A stretch of DNA of 64,000 nucleotides from Antilocapra americana (GCA_007570785.1 ML661885.1:15814732-15878731), one strand, 5' to 3'; counted from the stretch's first letter, positions 22,901 through 34,165 are shown. Made by a program: numbers and translations. The notes: generated from the letters alone by a model not told the origin.

Positions 22901-23414
22901 CTGAAATATACCTCCTTGTCTGTTCACTCTGTTGCTCTTGTGTTAAAATAAAGGTGGCATTGAAAATGTCTTTTCGTGGACACCTGGGCCTGTGTGTATC
23001 ATGGCGGCTGACTTCTCAATGAATGTGTCCCTTGCCCACTGAAGACACCTGAATGATGGAGGCTCCAAAAACCAGGTTCCAGAGGGCTTAGTACACTTTT
23101 CTAGTCCACTCCCCACCTCAGGTCAAGGGGGAGGCTTTGGGCAAGTCACATAGTCAGCAACTGCAGCAGCAGGAGAGAGGAGCAGGTAGGTTGAATGCTG
23201 GAGGAGAGGCCCAGGCCGTAACATGCAGTTGTAACACCGAGTCACGCTATGTTTCTGGCCATGCACCATGTGGCCAGCGAGGAGGTGAGAAGTGACCCAG
23301 GGAGGGACCAACAGAGGCAGGGTCAAGACAGGGTCATGCCAACGGTCAATGTCAAGAGGATCCATCACCCAGGACCGGGGCTGCTCCTCCCTCTACCATC
23401 CCCCTCTCGGCATC
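22900..23414. other. Intergenic, no clear feature
   Basis: Moderately GC-rich sequence. An 81-codon minus frame at 23123-23368 has no recognisable motif. Confidence 0.4.
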
Positions 23415-23632
23415 CTTGTAGCGCTTAGTTGCTCAGTCATGTCTGACTCTTTGCGACCCCACAGACTATAGTCCACCAGGCTCCTCTGTCCATGGGGATT
23501 CTCCAGGCAAGAATCCTGGAGCAGGTTGCCATTCTCTCCTCCAGGGGATCTCCCCAACCCAGGGATTGAACCCAGATCTCCCACATTGCAGGCAGATTCT
23601 TTATGGTCTGAGCCACCAGGGAAGCCACCAGG
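23415..23632 (-). mobile_element. Bov-tA SINE, antisense
   Basis: GCTCAGTCATGTCTGACTC, CCATGGGGATTCTCCAGG and GAGCCACCAGGGAAGCC; complete and little diverged. It explains overlapping frames on both strands here. Confidence 0.95.
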
Positions 23633-23689
23633 CAGGTGCATTTTTTCATTTACTCATTCAGTGTTCATGCTGTGCCTGGGGCTACCCCA

Positions 23690-24160
23690 AAGTATGGCAG
23701 TTTGGCGTAAGGAGTATGTTACGCTAAAGGAATTTGAGAAACAGCATGTAGTGGAAAAACTTTCTGACCTTTCCCTGAAACGGGTCATAAAACCCTCATG
23801 TGAGATATGCCCTCTCTATACCCAGAGGAAAGAGCGTCCTTATCTTCCAAAGATGAAAGGACACAGAGAGGAACCTGCATGAACAAGCCTTGCTAAGCTT
23901 CGGCCAGTTTACTCCCCTTACCTCATAACCTCTGTCCCATCACATCTTTCCCCGACTCTTCATCAAACCTAGCAAAAAATTTTGCAGGTTTAATTGTTTC
24001 TTTGGGTCCTCATTACCTTATGAAAACTTCTGTGTCCCGTAAAAGTTGTGTCAAATAAATTTGTATGCTTTTCTCTTGTTGATCTGTCTTTTATTATAAG
24101 GGTCCCAGTCAAGAACTTGGAAGTGGGGAGGTAAATATCGATTTCCTCCACTATACATGC
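23690..24160 (+). mobile_element. Endogenous retrovirus LTR, family not assigned
   Basis: Contains an LTR-like polyadenylation block: TAAAAGTTGTGTCAAATAAA, a T-rich stretch (CTTTTCTCTTGTTGATCTG) and GGGTCCCAGTCAAGAAC. This is the R/U5 layout of class I-type solo LTRs. No retroviral coding region is recognised beside it. The 118-codon frame at 23526-23882 spans SINE and LTR and is not a gene. Confidence 0.55.
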
Positions 24161-24299
24161 CAGTGACAGTGACGTCTATCAGGGTATTAATATCGTCTGG
24201 TGCCACTCTGTACCCCTTCCACTATGTCGAGCCAGCAGATTTGTCTGCCTCACTGACTCAAGTTCCACTGTGGTTCCCTCTGATGCTGAAAAATTAGCT

Positions 24300-24960
24300 T
24301 CTGTGTAAATCAAATCTCAGAGACAGATTTTGGGGTGAAGTAGTAAATAATAGCTTTATAGCTTCCTCAGGCACAGAGGGACACGGCAGACTTGTGCCCT
24401 CAAAAACTGTGTGTCCCACTGCGGGGAGTGGGAGTATTTGGTGAAAAGTTTTATAGCAATGCTTCAAAGGTGGGGTCGCTGAAAAGGGTCAGTGTGTGTG
24501 GGGGGGTAAGCACTCCTTTAATCTGGTCTCAGGTGGTCTCCTGATGAGCTTCTGTGGTTCTCAGGATGCTCCAACTGTGACTTTCCTTGGAATGAAGAAT
24601 GCTTCAACTATCTCCCATTTAGGGTTTAGTTCCACAGAAGAGTTTAAAGATATTGTCATGTATTCTCTGAGGCAGAACCAAGACTCTCCCAAGGCCATAC
24701 TATTGATTCTTGTACTGCTGCTCCTCCCTTGTCTCCTCCTCCCCTCCCTTCCTTGATTAGTAACTGTTTGAACCTACCCTTTGAAACTCAGGGAAGGTCA
24801 TGGAAGCTGAAGCCTATTACTTACAAGCTAGAAGCAGGGGACACAGAAAGGCCTCTGTTTCCAGGAGCCCCACAGGGTCCTGTTTGGTTTCACATCCATC
24901 CTGCCAACTGCCTTCCAACACACTCACACACACACACACATTTCATTTCTTAAGACCTGA
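24300..24960 (-). mobile_element. Ruminant ERV LTR-like repeat, antisense
   Basis: AATAATAGCTTTATAGCTTCC, CAGGTGGTCTCCTGATGAGC and GCCTCTGTTTCCAGGAGCC are phrases of a family often seen as ruminant ERV LTRs. A (CA)n run at 24921-24940 is included. Family not verified. Confidence 0.5.
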
Positions 24961-25998
24961 TATTCAACTTCTATCCAGTACCTGCTGACCGCTAAGCCCC
25001 TTACCTGCATCTTCATCTCTTAGGATATCTTCCCCTAAGAGTGATCCCAGCTGTCCGTGTACAATAAATCACTGCAGCCTCAACATTTGGCTGCTGACCC
25101 TCTGCCATTCCAACCTTTCAGGGTTCTATGCTCCTAGCTCCCTAATTTGCTTGCAACTACACTAAAGAGTGTCTCCTTGACCTAAGACTCACACTGGCAA
25201 GACCACCACTAGACTAAATGCTATGAAGGTAAAGGAGACACAACTTCTTTACATAAACCCACTTAAACATTTTGGTCATCATAATTCTATCAGCACTCAC
25301 ATTTCTTCATTTACTCCATTAAGTGGCCCAAGAGGCAGCATTTCACCAAAATGGTTGGTACTTGGTGCACAGGGCTCCCATGTCAAAGACTTGCAAAGTT
25401 CTCTTCTCCATTCTCTGACATACTTTACCACTCTTGTGTATTAGGGTGTGTGTCCCCAGTGAAGGGGGCTGAGCCTATGGACATTGGCCCTTTTGGCAAC
25501 CTTTACCTTAACTAATCTGCCTGAGATTTGCATCAAGTGGTTGCAGGTCAGGAGTTTCATTATAAACGTTGCTTTCCAGCTTTTAAAATGTCTCCAAACT
25601 GGGGTAAACAGAGCTGACCTATTTGGGTGTCTCACTGGCCTGGCCAACCTTTGAGAGCATAGTGGTAAGACATCTGTTTTAACCCCATCAATGTCAGTTT
25701 TATGCAAACCGTTTTAAAATAACTGTCTAAAGCTTTCCACCTGGCTGAGATGAATTCCATGGCTCTTCTTTTTCTTTTGTCTTTGTTTCACTCCATCAAT
25801 ATTTCCTTTATTCACCTTATTTCTTAATAACAATGTTAAAGTTTTCATACTTCTAAGACCAGTCCCTTGACCCTTTCCTCTGCCTCTCCCCATTCTCTTG
25901 CTAATTAATCTAATGTTTTTATAAGCATCTGCAAGACCCATGAGGGGAAGCCAAGAAAGCAAATTCCAGATTCTTGCTTGATTATACATCACTAAGTT
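24960..25998. other. Intergenic, unassigned
   Basis: Possible ERV-internal remains next to the LTR, but I recognise no retroviral domain. The minus frames of 88 and 119 codons (25441-26073) have no known motif, and the second runs into a Bov-tA. Confidence 0.35.
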
Positions 25999-26182
25999 TA
26001 TATGAAGTACCAGGAGATGTGGGTTTGATTCTTGGGTGGGAAAGACCCCCTGGAGAAGGAAATGGCAACCCACTCCAGTATTCTTGCCTGGGAAATCCCA
26101 TGGACAGAGAAGCCCGGCGGGCTACAGTCCATGGTGTTGTACAAGAGTTGAACACGACTCAGCAACTAAACAACAACAACAA
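25999..26182 (+). mobile_element. Bov-tA SINE, 5'-truncated
   Basis: Lacks the first part of the tRNA-like head; starts near ACCAGGAGATGTGGG and ends GACTCAGCAACTAAACAACAAC. Confidence 0.93.
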
Positions 26183-26479
26183 GATTATCTGAGGTACCCA
26201 GGCAAAAGTGGCCCCCTTAACAATGACATTTACCATGATTCAGGTGATGGGCACGGTCAGCAGGTGCATATCCTGTCATGAAGGCACTTCCGCGGACATG
26301 CATACGAAGCACATCTGGTGTTTCACCTGGAGTACTCCACTGGTGTTTGTAGAGGAGTTGGCAGTCTTTCTTCTCAAGGTAAACAGATCTTACGTGGCTT
26401 TTATCCAATTCACAAGCCTGGCTGTTCCCTCAGGAACACCCTGTTTTGTGTCTAGATCAAGTATAGTTATCTGTGATCT
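26183..26479. other. Intergenic, unassigned ORF region
   Basis: Overlapping frames on both strands (63 and 101 codons) run through this segment without stops. I recognise no domain; it may be the decayed internal part of a retroelement. Confidence 0.3.
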
Positions 26480-27700
26480 GTCAACTAAAAAAAATGCTCA
26501 CCCTAAAAGCTGAGAATTACATCTTATTCAGCAAACTTTCTGAGGATTTAAGCCCAGGAGACAGCCTCTTAGATAGCTCCAAGGGGCTTTCTGAAGAGGT
26601 AAGAGAGGAGCCAGGATATTTACGAGTTTTTGCAAGAAACGAGGTGGTAGGAACATCAAAACGTCACTGTTAATTAAAGAAAAAATAGACATCTCAAGTC
26701 AATGAATTTACTGCTTTTCTTTGTATGGGAAGATGCAAGAGTCTTGGTTCTTTGAAATCATTCCTTGGATATGTAGATATATACCTTGTCATTAAGAAAA
26801 AAAAAATGTTGCCTGCCTTATCACGAAAAAAAAAAAAATGGATCTTACAGCCATCAAGTCATCACATTGCAGCTAGCCTGATGGTGAGCCCTGAGGGAGC
26901 TCAGGATAGAAACAGGAAGCCGAATCATCAGAAACTGCAGTCAACAACCCCACAACAGAGCACCCTGAGGAAACTCAGGATGAGAAAGTACAGATCCTGA
27001 CCCCAGGGAGCTGAGGTGCACATCAAAGGAACGATTTCAATGAGCTCTGACTTTTGCATCTTCCCATATAGAAAACAGAGAAGGCAATGTCACCCCACTC
27101 CAGTACTCTTGCCTGGAAAATCCTATGGATGGAGGAGCCTGGTGGGCTGCAGGCCATGGGGTCTCAAAGAGTCGGAACTGACAGAGCGGCTTCACTTTCA
27201 CTTCTCACTTTCATGCATTAGAGAAGGAAATGCAACCCACTCCAGTGTTCTTGCCTGCAGAACCTCAGGGATGAGGGAGCCTGGTGGGCTGCCGTCTATG
27301 GGGTCGCACAGAGTTGGACACGACTGAAGTGACTTAGCAGCAGCAGCAGCATATAGAGAAAGGCATTAAATTCCTCAACTTGAGATGATTGGTTTTCCTT
27401 AATCAATAGTAATCTTTCAAAGTTCTGATTTATTGTCTTTGTTGCAAAAAGTCCTTTATATTGTGATCCTCGCTTAGCTCTTCAGAGCAGTCTCTTGGAG
27501 CTGAGATGCTGTGTCCTAGGTTTAAGTCCTCAGTTTTGTCTACCAAATAAAACATGATTCTCACCTTTTAGGTTGTGCATTTTTTTCCCAGCCAACAACC
27601 TTAACTATCTAGGGACAGAATCCTCATTTTCTCCATTCTGAATCCACTGGGGGTAGAGGAGGGGACAGCAGCAGTGGCTGACGGCTTGAAGGCTGTTTAC
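26480..27700. mobile_element. ERV LTR-like repeat, split by Bov-A2
   Basis: Shares GACATCTCAAGT(C/T)AATGA, GGGAAGAT(G/A)CA(A/G)GAGTCT and GAGCCAGGATAT with the repeat at 31125-31620, so the two are copies of one family, probably a ruminant LTR. A Bov-A2 at 27076-27352 divides it. Confidence 0.5.
27076..27352 (+). mobile_element. Bov-A2 dimeric SINE
   Basis: Two BovA monomers in tandem, each with CCACTCCAGT and a TTGCCTG(G/C) core (27081 and 27222), joined by TTCACTTTCACTTCTCACTTTC, and ending in the usual (CAG)n tail. Confidence 0.94.
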
Positions 27701-27755
27701 TGATAGAGCAAGTGACATTCTTTGTCCACAGTTTAACAGTGAGGCGGGTGTGCCG

Positions 27756-27972
27756 GCAAAGTCACTTCAGTCATGTCCAACTCTTTGCAACCCTATGGAC
27801 TGAAGTCTGCCAGGCTCCTGTGTCCATGGGATTCTCCAGGCAAGAATACTGGAATGGGTTCCCATTTCCTCCTCTAAGGGATCTTCCAGAACCAGGGATC
27901 AAACCCACATCTCTTACAATTCCTGCACTAGCAGGCAGATTATCTACCACTAGCACCACATGGGCTGCCCCA
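27756..27972 (-). mobile_element. Bov-tA SINE, antisense
   Basis: TCACTTCAGTCATGTCCAAC through GGCAAGAATACTGGAATGGG to the tRNA-like head CACCACATGGGCTGCCC. Confidence 0.93.
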
Positions 27973-28096
27973 GAGTGAGCCATGGGTCATGGATAAACCC
28001 AAACAGACTCTTGCATCTGCAGCCTTCAAAACCAAAGAGGCTCCTGCTACATTACTCTCATAATACGTGTTAGTAAAGGTTCTTCAATAGCTGCAG

Positions 28097-28235
28097 AGAG
28101 ACTTTCCTGGTGGCTCAATGGTCAAGACTCCATGCTTCCACTGCAGAGAGCACGGGTTCAATCCCTGACCAGGGAACTAAGATCCTGCATGCTGTGTAGC
28201 ATGGCCAAAAAGTAAATAATAGTCTTTTTTTTTAA
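28097..28235 (+). mobile_element. CHR-2-type SINE
   Basis: GACTTTCCTGGTGGCTCAATGG, GCTTCCACTGCAGAGAGCACGG and GGGAACTAAGATCCTGC, ending in an A/T-rich tail. Confidence 0.88.
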
Positions 28236-28477
28236 GCTGCTGATACCAATCCACAAAATGAAATTTTGTCACGCTGTACTCGTGTTTGGCTGTGCCTTCT
28301 CTCATATGGAGGTATGCAGTCAGGGGGTGGGAGTGTGAGGCTGAAACTTCTAACCCTTCAGCTAAGACTTGATTTTCCTGGTGCCCAACCCAGCTATTCA
28401 TCATCTCATTAACATTAAAAAAAAAAAAAAAGACACACTCATCACTCAGGACATTCCAAGAATCTTAGAAGTTCTTG

Positions 28478-28794
28478 TGTAGTTGTTGTTCAGTTGCTAA
28501 GTCATGTCCAACTCTTTGCAACCCCATGAACTGCAGCACACCAGGCTTCCCTATCCTTCGCTGTCTCCCAGAGTTTGCTCAGAGTCATGTCCATGGAGTC
28601 TGTGATGCTGTACAACCATCTCATCCTGTTGTCCCCTTCTCCTCCTGCCTTCAATCTTTCCCAATATTAAGGTCTTTTCCAATGAGTGGGCTCTTTGTAT
28701 CAGGTGGCCAAAGTATTGGAGCTTCAGGTTCAGCATCAGTCCTTTCAGTGAATATTCAGGGTTGATTTCTTTTAGGACTGACTGGCTTGATCTC
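28478..28794 (-). mobile_element. BovB LINE 3' end, antisense
   Basis: GTTGTTGTTCAGTTGCTAAG, CATCTCATCCTGTTGTCCCC and AGTGAATATTCAGGG; the minus strand encodes the last part of the BovB polyprotein (for example YFGHLIQRAHSLEKTL). Confidence 0.92.
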
Positions 28795-28806
28795 CTTTCT
28801 GGTGTC

Positions 28807-28852
28807 CCGCATTGCAGGTGGGTTCTTTACCAACTGAGCCACAAGGGAAACC
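28807..28852 (-). mobile_element. Bov-tA tRNA-like head only, with duplications
   Basis: A 46-bp piece corresponding to just the 5' tRNA-like part of Bov-tA, read backward. It is flanked by exact 12-bp copies of CTTTCTGGTGTC (28795-28806 and 28853-28864). Confidence 0.7.
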
Positions 28853-28864
28853 CTTTCTGGTGTC

Positions 28865-29964
28865 AGGGAAGACGAAATATTGTAACAAAAGACACTCCTA
28901 TTCCCCCATCATTTAGGAAATTACAAGAGTTTTAGGAGCACTGTGTCAGAAACTTGGGGCAAAGATCAAATATATATTTCTTATATGACAAATGCCCTTT
29001 ATGAGAAGGGCATTTTAAATATAACTCTGGGTGGTCACAGTTCCACAGACGCAAATGTTATTGAGTAAATATCACCTTTGTGCCAAGAAAATGGGCGTAA
29101 AGAGAAGATGCAACGGATTTCCAACCCCACTAGTCCCTCAGCTAGGGCTTTGTGAATGGCTAGCCTGAAATGGTAACCACTTTGTTTCCATGCTGTGGAC
29201 TCAGTCAGTTGCCAGAAGCCAGCTGGTGGTTGACAATACCCTGAGGTCAGAAATGATCTAACCCTTCCCATTCCACTCCCAAGTTAGTGCCATTTTTCCA
29301 CTTTCATTCAGTGAGTGACTGTCTGTCTCCCCTTATAGAACAAAAGGAATTAAAACACTAGTCACTGGATCCTATCAGGTCAGTTTTTCCAGCACTTCTT
29401 TTAGCAGCAGACTCAATGGATACCGTCAGAATTATTCTTGGATCCCCTAAATTCAGACTATAAAGCCAGAACCAGTCGAAAACAGGGTTAACAATATCAA
29501 GTATGGAATCTTTTGAGCAAATTCCAGACCTTAAATAGGACTGACCCGGAATACCATGTACTGTGATTCCATGCAATCATTTCAACAGACATTAATAGAT
29601 GTTATGTGAGTAATGGGATCTTTGATTAAATGTGTCTAAGAAGCTGTTAGACACATTCTTTGATTAAGTTAGAGAAGCTTCTTTACTGCAGAATTTCTCA
29701 GAGACTTTCTTCTGCCTATATAGATGAAGTCTCCAAGAAGGGATCGGTTATGTTCTGTTTCCCAAACTTATTTGGCTACAGGACGTCTTTGGCAGGGAGC
29801 ACATCCGTGGAGCACATTTTGGGAAACATTTAGGCTTGGTTGAAAAATCAAGCAGAGAGACTCTGCCTGTAGATGGAGCTAAAGACACCAATTCCCAGCT
29901 AGGAACTGGAAGAGTACTGGTAAAATAAGACATTGCTAAATTCCCCTGGTATCTTTACTTATCA
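28865..29964. other. Intergenic, no gene recognised
   Basis: Mostly unassigned. A 27-bp palindrome flanked by 11-bp direct repeats lies at 29619-29667. Confidence 0.4.
29619..29667. repeat. 9-9-9 palindrome with 11-bp direct repeats
   Basis: Direct repeats TCTTTGATTAA at 29619-29629 and 29657-29667 enclose ATGTGTCTA, a 9-base loop and TAGACACAT, a perfect stem. Confidence 0.85.
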
Positions 29965-30245
29965 ACAGACCATTTTTAAAAAACAAAATAAATTTTTTAG
30001 AGCAGTCTTAGATTCACAGCAAAGCTGAGCAGAAGGTACAGAGGTTCCCCATACATCCCTTCCCCTACAAAAGCATAGCGTCCCCCATCATCAACATCTA
30101 CATCGGCACCAACATCCTGTTTACATTTATGATGACCAACACCTCGTGATCACCCAGAGTCCACAGTTTATATTACGGTTCACTGTGTATGTTGGACTTT
30201 CTGAGGGTTTGTCCAGAGGTATAATGACCTACATCCGCCAAATGA
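29965..30245 (-). mobile_element. L1 fragment, antisense
   Basis: TTAGATTCACAGCAAAGCTG, CCCATCATCAACATCTACATC and ATCACCCAGAGTCCACAG match a common antisense L1 segment. Confidence 0.6.
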
Positions 30246-30284
30246 CCATGTCTTCATAGGTCTTCTCTCCGTTCTCTGTACTCC

Positions 30285-30421
30285 ATTTTTTTTTTGTTTG
30301 TTTGTTTGTTTTGGCCACCACATGCATCGTGTGGGATCTTAGTTCCCTGAGCAGACACTGAACCCATGCCCCCTGCATTGTCAAGGCAGAGTCAACCACT
30401 GGATCTCCAGGCAAGTCCCTG
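30285..30421 (-). mobile_element. CHR-2-type SINE, antisense
   Basis: Starts with a T/TTTG-rich tail, then GGCCACCACATGCATCGTG, GGGATCTTAGTTCCCTGAGC and a decayed head AGGCAAGTCCCTGG. Confidence 0.85.
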
Positions 30422-30504
30422 GTACTCTATTTTCTTAACTCTAAGATCTAAAATGTAAAATTTGAAAGCGCTATATTGATGGCTCAATGTCTAAAAATGA
30501 TAGT

Positions 30505-30737
30505 TTAAAGCAGGGTTAGCCAATTACAGCCTATGGTTCAAAAATAGCCTGCTGCCTGTTTTTGTAAATAAAGTTTTTTCAAAATACAGCCACACACTTT
30601 CATTTACATATTGTCTATGGCTGCTTTCATGAATCTACAGAGTTGAGTAGCTGCAGTAGAGTTTATAGGGTTGTCCCTTCCACCAACTGAAAATATTTAC
30701 TATCTGGCTCTTTATTAAAAAGTTTGCCAGCCCTTAC
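30505..30737. mobile_element. hAT-Charlie-like DNA transposon relic
   Basis: GCAGGGTTAGCCAATTACAGC, GTTTTTGTAAATAAAGTTTT, CATATTGTCTATGGCTGC and TTAAAAAGTTTGCCAGCCC reproduce a very common mammalian nonautonomous hAT element with matching degenerate ends. Confidence 0.75.
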
Positions 30738-30892
30738 ATAAAAGAGAAAATAGAAGGTGGTGTTAGCTCTGTATTCAGTCTTTTTCAAAATCAGATTTCA
30801 ATGAATTTTGCTAGCTTAAACTTGAAATGATGCAATTAATTATATTTTGTTTGCATTAGCCATCTCTGTGTATTCTGAAAGTTTTCCTTTCT

Positions 30893-31030
30893 CTCTCTTT
30901 TTTTCATTCTTTGACCACACCGCAGCACACAGGATCTTAGTTTCCTGACCAAGGATTGAACCCAGACCCCACACATCCTCTGTGGTGGAAGTGTGGAGTC
31001 TTAAAGACTGGACCACCAGCAAAATCCCTC
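30893..31030 (-). mobile_element. CHR-2-type SINE, antisense
   Basis: GACCACACCGCAGCACACAGG, CTTAGTTTCCTGACCAAGG and GACTGGACCACCAGC. A further sense scrap (CCCCAGCAGTCCAGTGGTTAAG) follows at about 31094-31123. Confidence 0.85.
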
Positions 31031-31124
31031 CGTCCTCTTTTCTCAGAGAGCTCTCCCCCTCTTCTGTCAACTGGGAAAAAAAGCACAACTTAGGAATTCC
31101 CCAGCAGTCCAGTGGTTAAGTCCA

Positions 31125-31620
31125 ATGTTAAAGAATGCACAACATAAAAGTTGCAAGTTAAGTTTTACTTGGAGACTTTACTGGGGACAATGGCCAGGGA
31201 GACAGCCCCTCACATAGCTCTGAAGAATTCCTCCAAGAAAATCAAGGAGGAGCCAGGATATATTTGACTTTTGCTGGGGAAAAAAAATGTGGTCAAATAT
31301 CAAAAGATTACTGCTAATCACAGAAACAGACATCTCAAGTTAATGATTTTAGTGCTTTTTTATGTCTGGGAAGATACAGGAGTCTGGGCTCATTGAAAAT
31401 TTTCCTTAGATATGCATCTTAACCGTCTGGGGCCAGTATTCAGAACACAGAATGTTTCCTGTCTGTCTTTATCCTGAATTACCCTAAGGACACACTGATG
31501 AGGGGAGTGGGGATTAGTGGCTACAGTGGCTAATGGCTTGATGGCAGTATTCTTTGTTTATTGGAATGGCAGGCAACATTCTCTTTCCATATTCCCATAA
31601 TATACCTCCCTCCTAAATAT
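31125..31620. mobile_element. ERV LTR-like repeat
   Basis: Same family as 26480-27700: AACATAAAAGTTGCAAGTTAAG, GAGACAGCCCCTCACATAGC, GACATCTCAAGTTAATGA and CATCTTAACCGTCTGGGGCC. Confidence 0.5.
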
Positions 31621-32321
31621 GAAAGGTACATAGAAACCATTTATTGTTTCAAATTAATACTTCTGGTTACAAATGGCAGGTTGAACACATCTGTTTATCT
31701 CTCATCTCCCTAACATCCTCTTATAATGAAGTCAAAGAACCTGAAAATTCTAAGCTCATGAAGAAAAAAAAAAAAAAAACAGTGAACAAAAAATAGTTAA
31801 GAAAGTTGAGAATACGGACAGTGGATGAAGAAGTGCTGACAAATGTCATCACTTGTTAGCCAAGAAAGCAGAACCTAAGTGCCTAGTGGAAAATGAACTT
31901 ATTTAACAAGAAGAATCCAGGAACAGCCCAGAAACTAAGGCATCAGGTAGTGCTTACCGGGGATAAGGCATTGAGCTCACAGCATAAGAAATGATTGGAA
32001 AACAGGAGCCACTAAATGAGTTTGTACTCCTGCAACAAACAGCTGAACAACTCTTGTTTAGTCCCCCAAGGAGATGGGAGGCTTATTCTCCAGGGAAATT
32101 GATCCATAGCAGCTAAGAGTGACCAGATGACTAAGCCGTCACCAGAGTATAGTCAGCAGACACTTGCTTGTACCTGAACTGTCACCAGAGCACAGTCGGC
32201 AGACACCTGCTTGTACCTGAACTGCACCTAGTTTTTTCCCTTTACTTGGGCTGGAATCTGGTTCGTCTGAGATCATGTTTCAATTACAGAGGACATCGCC
32301 TTCGGGCAGTCCTTAAACCTC
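31620..32321. other. Intergenic; includes 43-bp tandem duplication
   Basis: Apart from a poly-A run near 31763 and a tandem duplication (32138-32180 and 32181-32223, about four differences, unit starting GTCACCAGAG and ending CCTGAACT), nothing is recognised. Confidence 0.5.
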
Positions 32322-32552
32322 ATGTGCTGGTGTGTTCTCAGCCACTTCAGTTGTGTCCAACTCTTTGAGACCCTATGGACTGTAGCCCGCCAGACTTCTC
32401 TGTCCATGAGATTCTCCAGGCAACAATACTGGAGTAGGTTGCCATGCCATCATCCAGGGGATCTTCCTGACCCAGGGATCTAACCCACATCTCTTAGGTC
32501 TCCCATATTGGCAGGCAGGTTCTTTACCTGGAAGCACCACCTGGGAAGCCTT
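32322..32552 (-). mobile_element. Bov-tA SINE, antisense
   Basis: GCCACTTCAGTTGTGTCCAAC, GATTCTCCAGGCAACAATACTGG and CACCACCTGGGAAGCC; slightly expanded near the tRNA-like head. Confidence 0.92.
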
Positions 32553-32695
32553 GACAAGGATCAAAATCATCTGAGGGTTTATGAAAACACTGAGCCCCAT
32601 CCAGAACCTTCAAGGGTTCTGATACGGTAAGCCTACAGCAGGCCAGAAAATTTGCTTCTCTAACAATATTCTAGGTGATGCTAATGAACCATTAC
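32553..32695. mobile_element. MER5-like hAT relic
   Basis: CATCTGAGGGTTTATGAAAAC, GAGCCCCATCCAGAACC and ATTCTAGGTGATGCTAATGA resemble MER5A. Strongly diverged. Confidence 0.5.
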
Positions 32696-33055
32696 CCTAG
32701 AAATGTACCTAAGTAGAAGGAAACTGGATCCCTGAACAATCAGATGGAAGGAACAGTCTATTTACCCAAGCTTGACAGTTATTCAAAAGAGAACTCTGTT
32801 CTTCAAGCCACTGGACTTTGGATCCCTATCTAGCATTCTATCCTTATTAACAGCCACACCTCGCTCCTGGAAGTGCGGCAGGCAAGCTGACACCCAGGCA
32901 AGAGACTAGCGATTTCCCTACAGAATCTGGTTGGCTGCAGAGAAACAGTTTACAGATACTGCTGGAGTTACCCAACAACAGTAACACTCAGGCTTATCAC
33001 CTTATCATCACATTCAGTAAATCCTACATGTCAATAAGCCTTGCCCATGCACAGG

Positions 33056-33618
33056 GCATGAAATTAAAAGATGCTTGCTCCTTGGAAGAAAAGCTATGAC
33101 AAACCTAGACAGAGTATTAAAAAGCAGAGACATCACTTTGCTGACAAACGTCCACATAGTCAAAGTTACAGTTTTTCCAGCAGTCATATACAGGTGTGAG
33201 AGGTGGACCCAAAAGAAGGATGAGGACCAAATAATTGACGCTTTCAAACTGTGGTGCTGGAGAAGACTCTTGAGAGTCCCTTGACAGCAAGGAGATCAAA
33301 CCAGTTAATCGTAAAGGAAATCAATCCTGAATATTCATTGGAAGGACTGATGCTAAAGCTGAAGCTCCAATACTTTGGCCACCTGATGCAAAGAGGTGAT
33401 TCACTGAAAAAGACCCTAATGCTGGGAAAGATTTGAGGGCAGGAGGAGAAGGGGACGACAGAGGACAAGATGGTTGGATGACATCAACTGACTCAACGGA
33501 CACGAGTTTGAGCAAACTCTGAGAGATGATGCAGGACAGAGAAGCCTGGCGTGCTGCAGTCCCTGGGGTCACAAAGAGTTGGACACGACTTAGTGACTGA
33601 ACAACAACAACAACAACG
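33056..33618 (+). mobile_element. BovB LINE 3' end
   Basis: Sense BovB polyprotein remains in two frames: KAMTNLDRVLKSRDIT at the start and EYSLEGLMLKLKLQYFGHL later. It ends GACTGAACAACAACAACAAC. At least one frameshift; 5'-truncated. Confidence 0.94.
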
Positions 33619-33822
33619 TGCACAGGGACCTAGCCAGCTTTTTGTGCCTACCAGACACAGGAACAAAGTATCTAACATGAAAGAAAATGGCTGAAAATGA
33701 AAACGGGAGAAAATAGGACTAAGATGAGAGACAATGCAAGGAACAAAAGTTTGTTTTTTTTTAAATTACCATTAATCAGAGTTTAGAGTCAATACTGTAT
33801 CCTTTAAAAAGAATTAGATGTT

Positions 33823-34165
33823 TTGGCTTCCCTGGTGGCTCAGTGGAAAAGAATCAGCCTGCCAATACAAGAGACATGGGTTCAATTCCTGGTTGAAGAA
33901 GATCTTGTGTGCCATGGAGTAGCTAAGCCCAGTGTATCATGGAGTAACTAAGCCCAGTGTGCCACAACTACTGAGCCTCTGCTCCAGAGCCAGGAACCCG
34001 AAACTACTGAGTCCAGGTGTCACAACTACTGAAACCTGAGCCCTAGAGCCCCTGCTCAGCAACTAGAAAAGCCACGACAATGAGAAGCCCGTGTGCTGTG
34101 ACTAGAGACTACCCCCCGCTCACCACAACTAAAGAAAATCCTCTGCAGGAAGGAAGACCCAGCAC
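33823..34165 (+). mobile_element. CHR-1-type long tRNA SINE
   Basis: Head GGCTTCCCTGGTGGCTCAGTGG, then repeated CTAAGCCCAGTGT and CACAACTACTGA modules, and CGACAATGAGAAGCCCGTG near the end. Confidence 0.85.

Noticed and set aside
27340..27352. (CAG)n run that might look like a coding or expansion repeat.
   Set aside because: It is the normal 3' tail of a Bov-A2 SINE.
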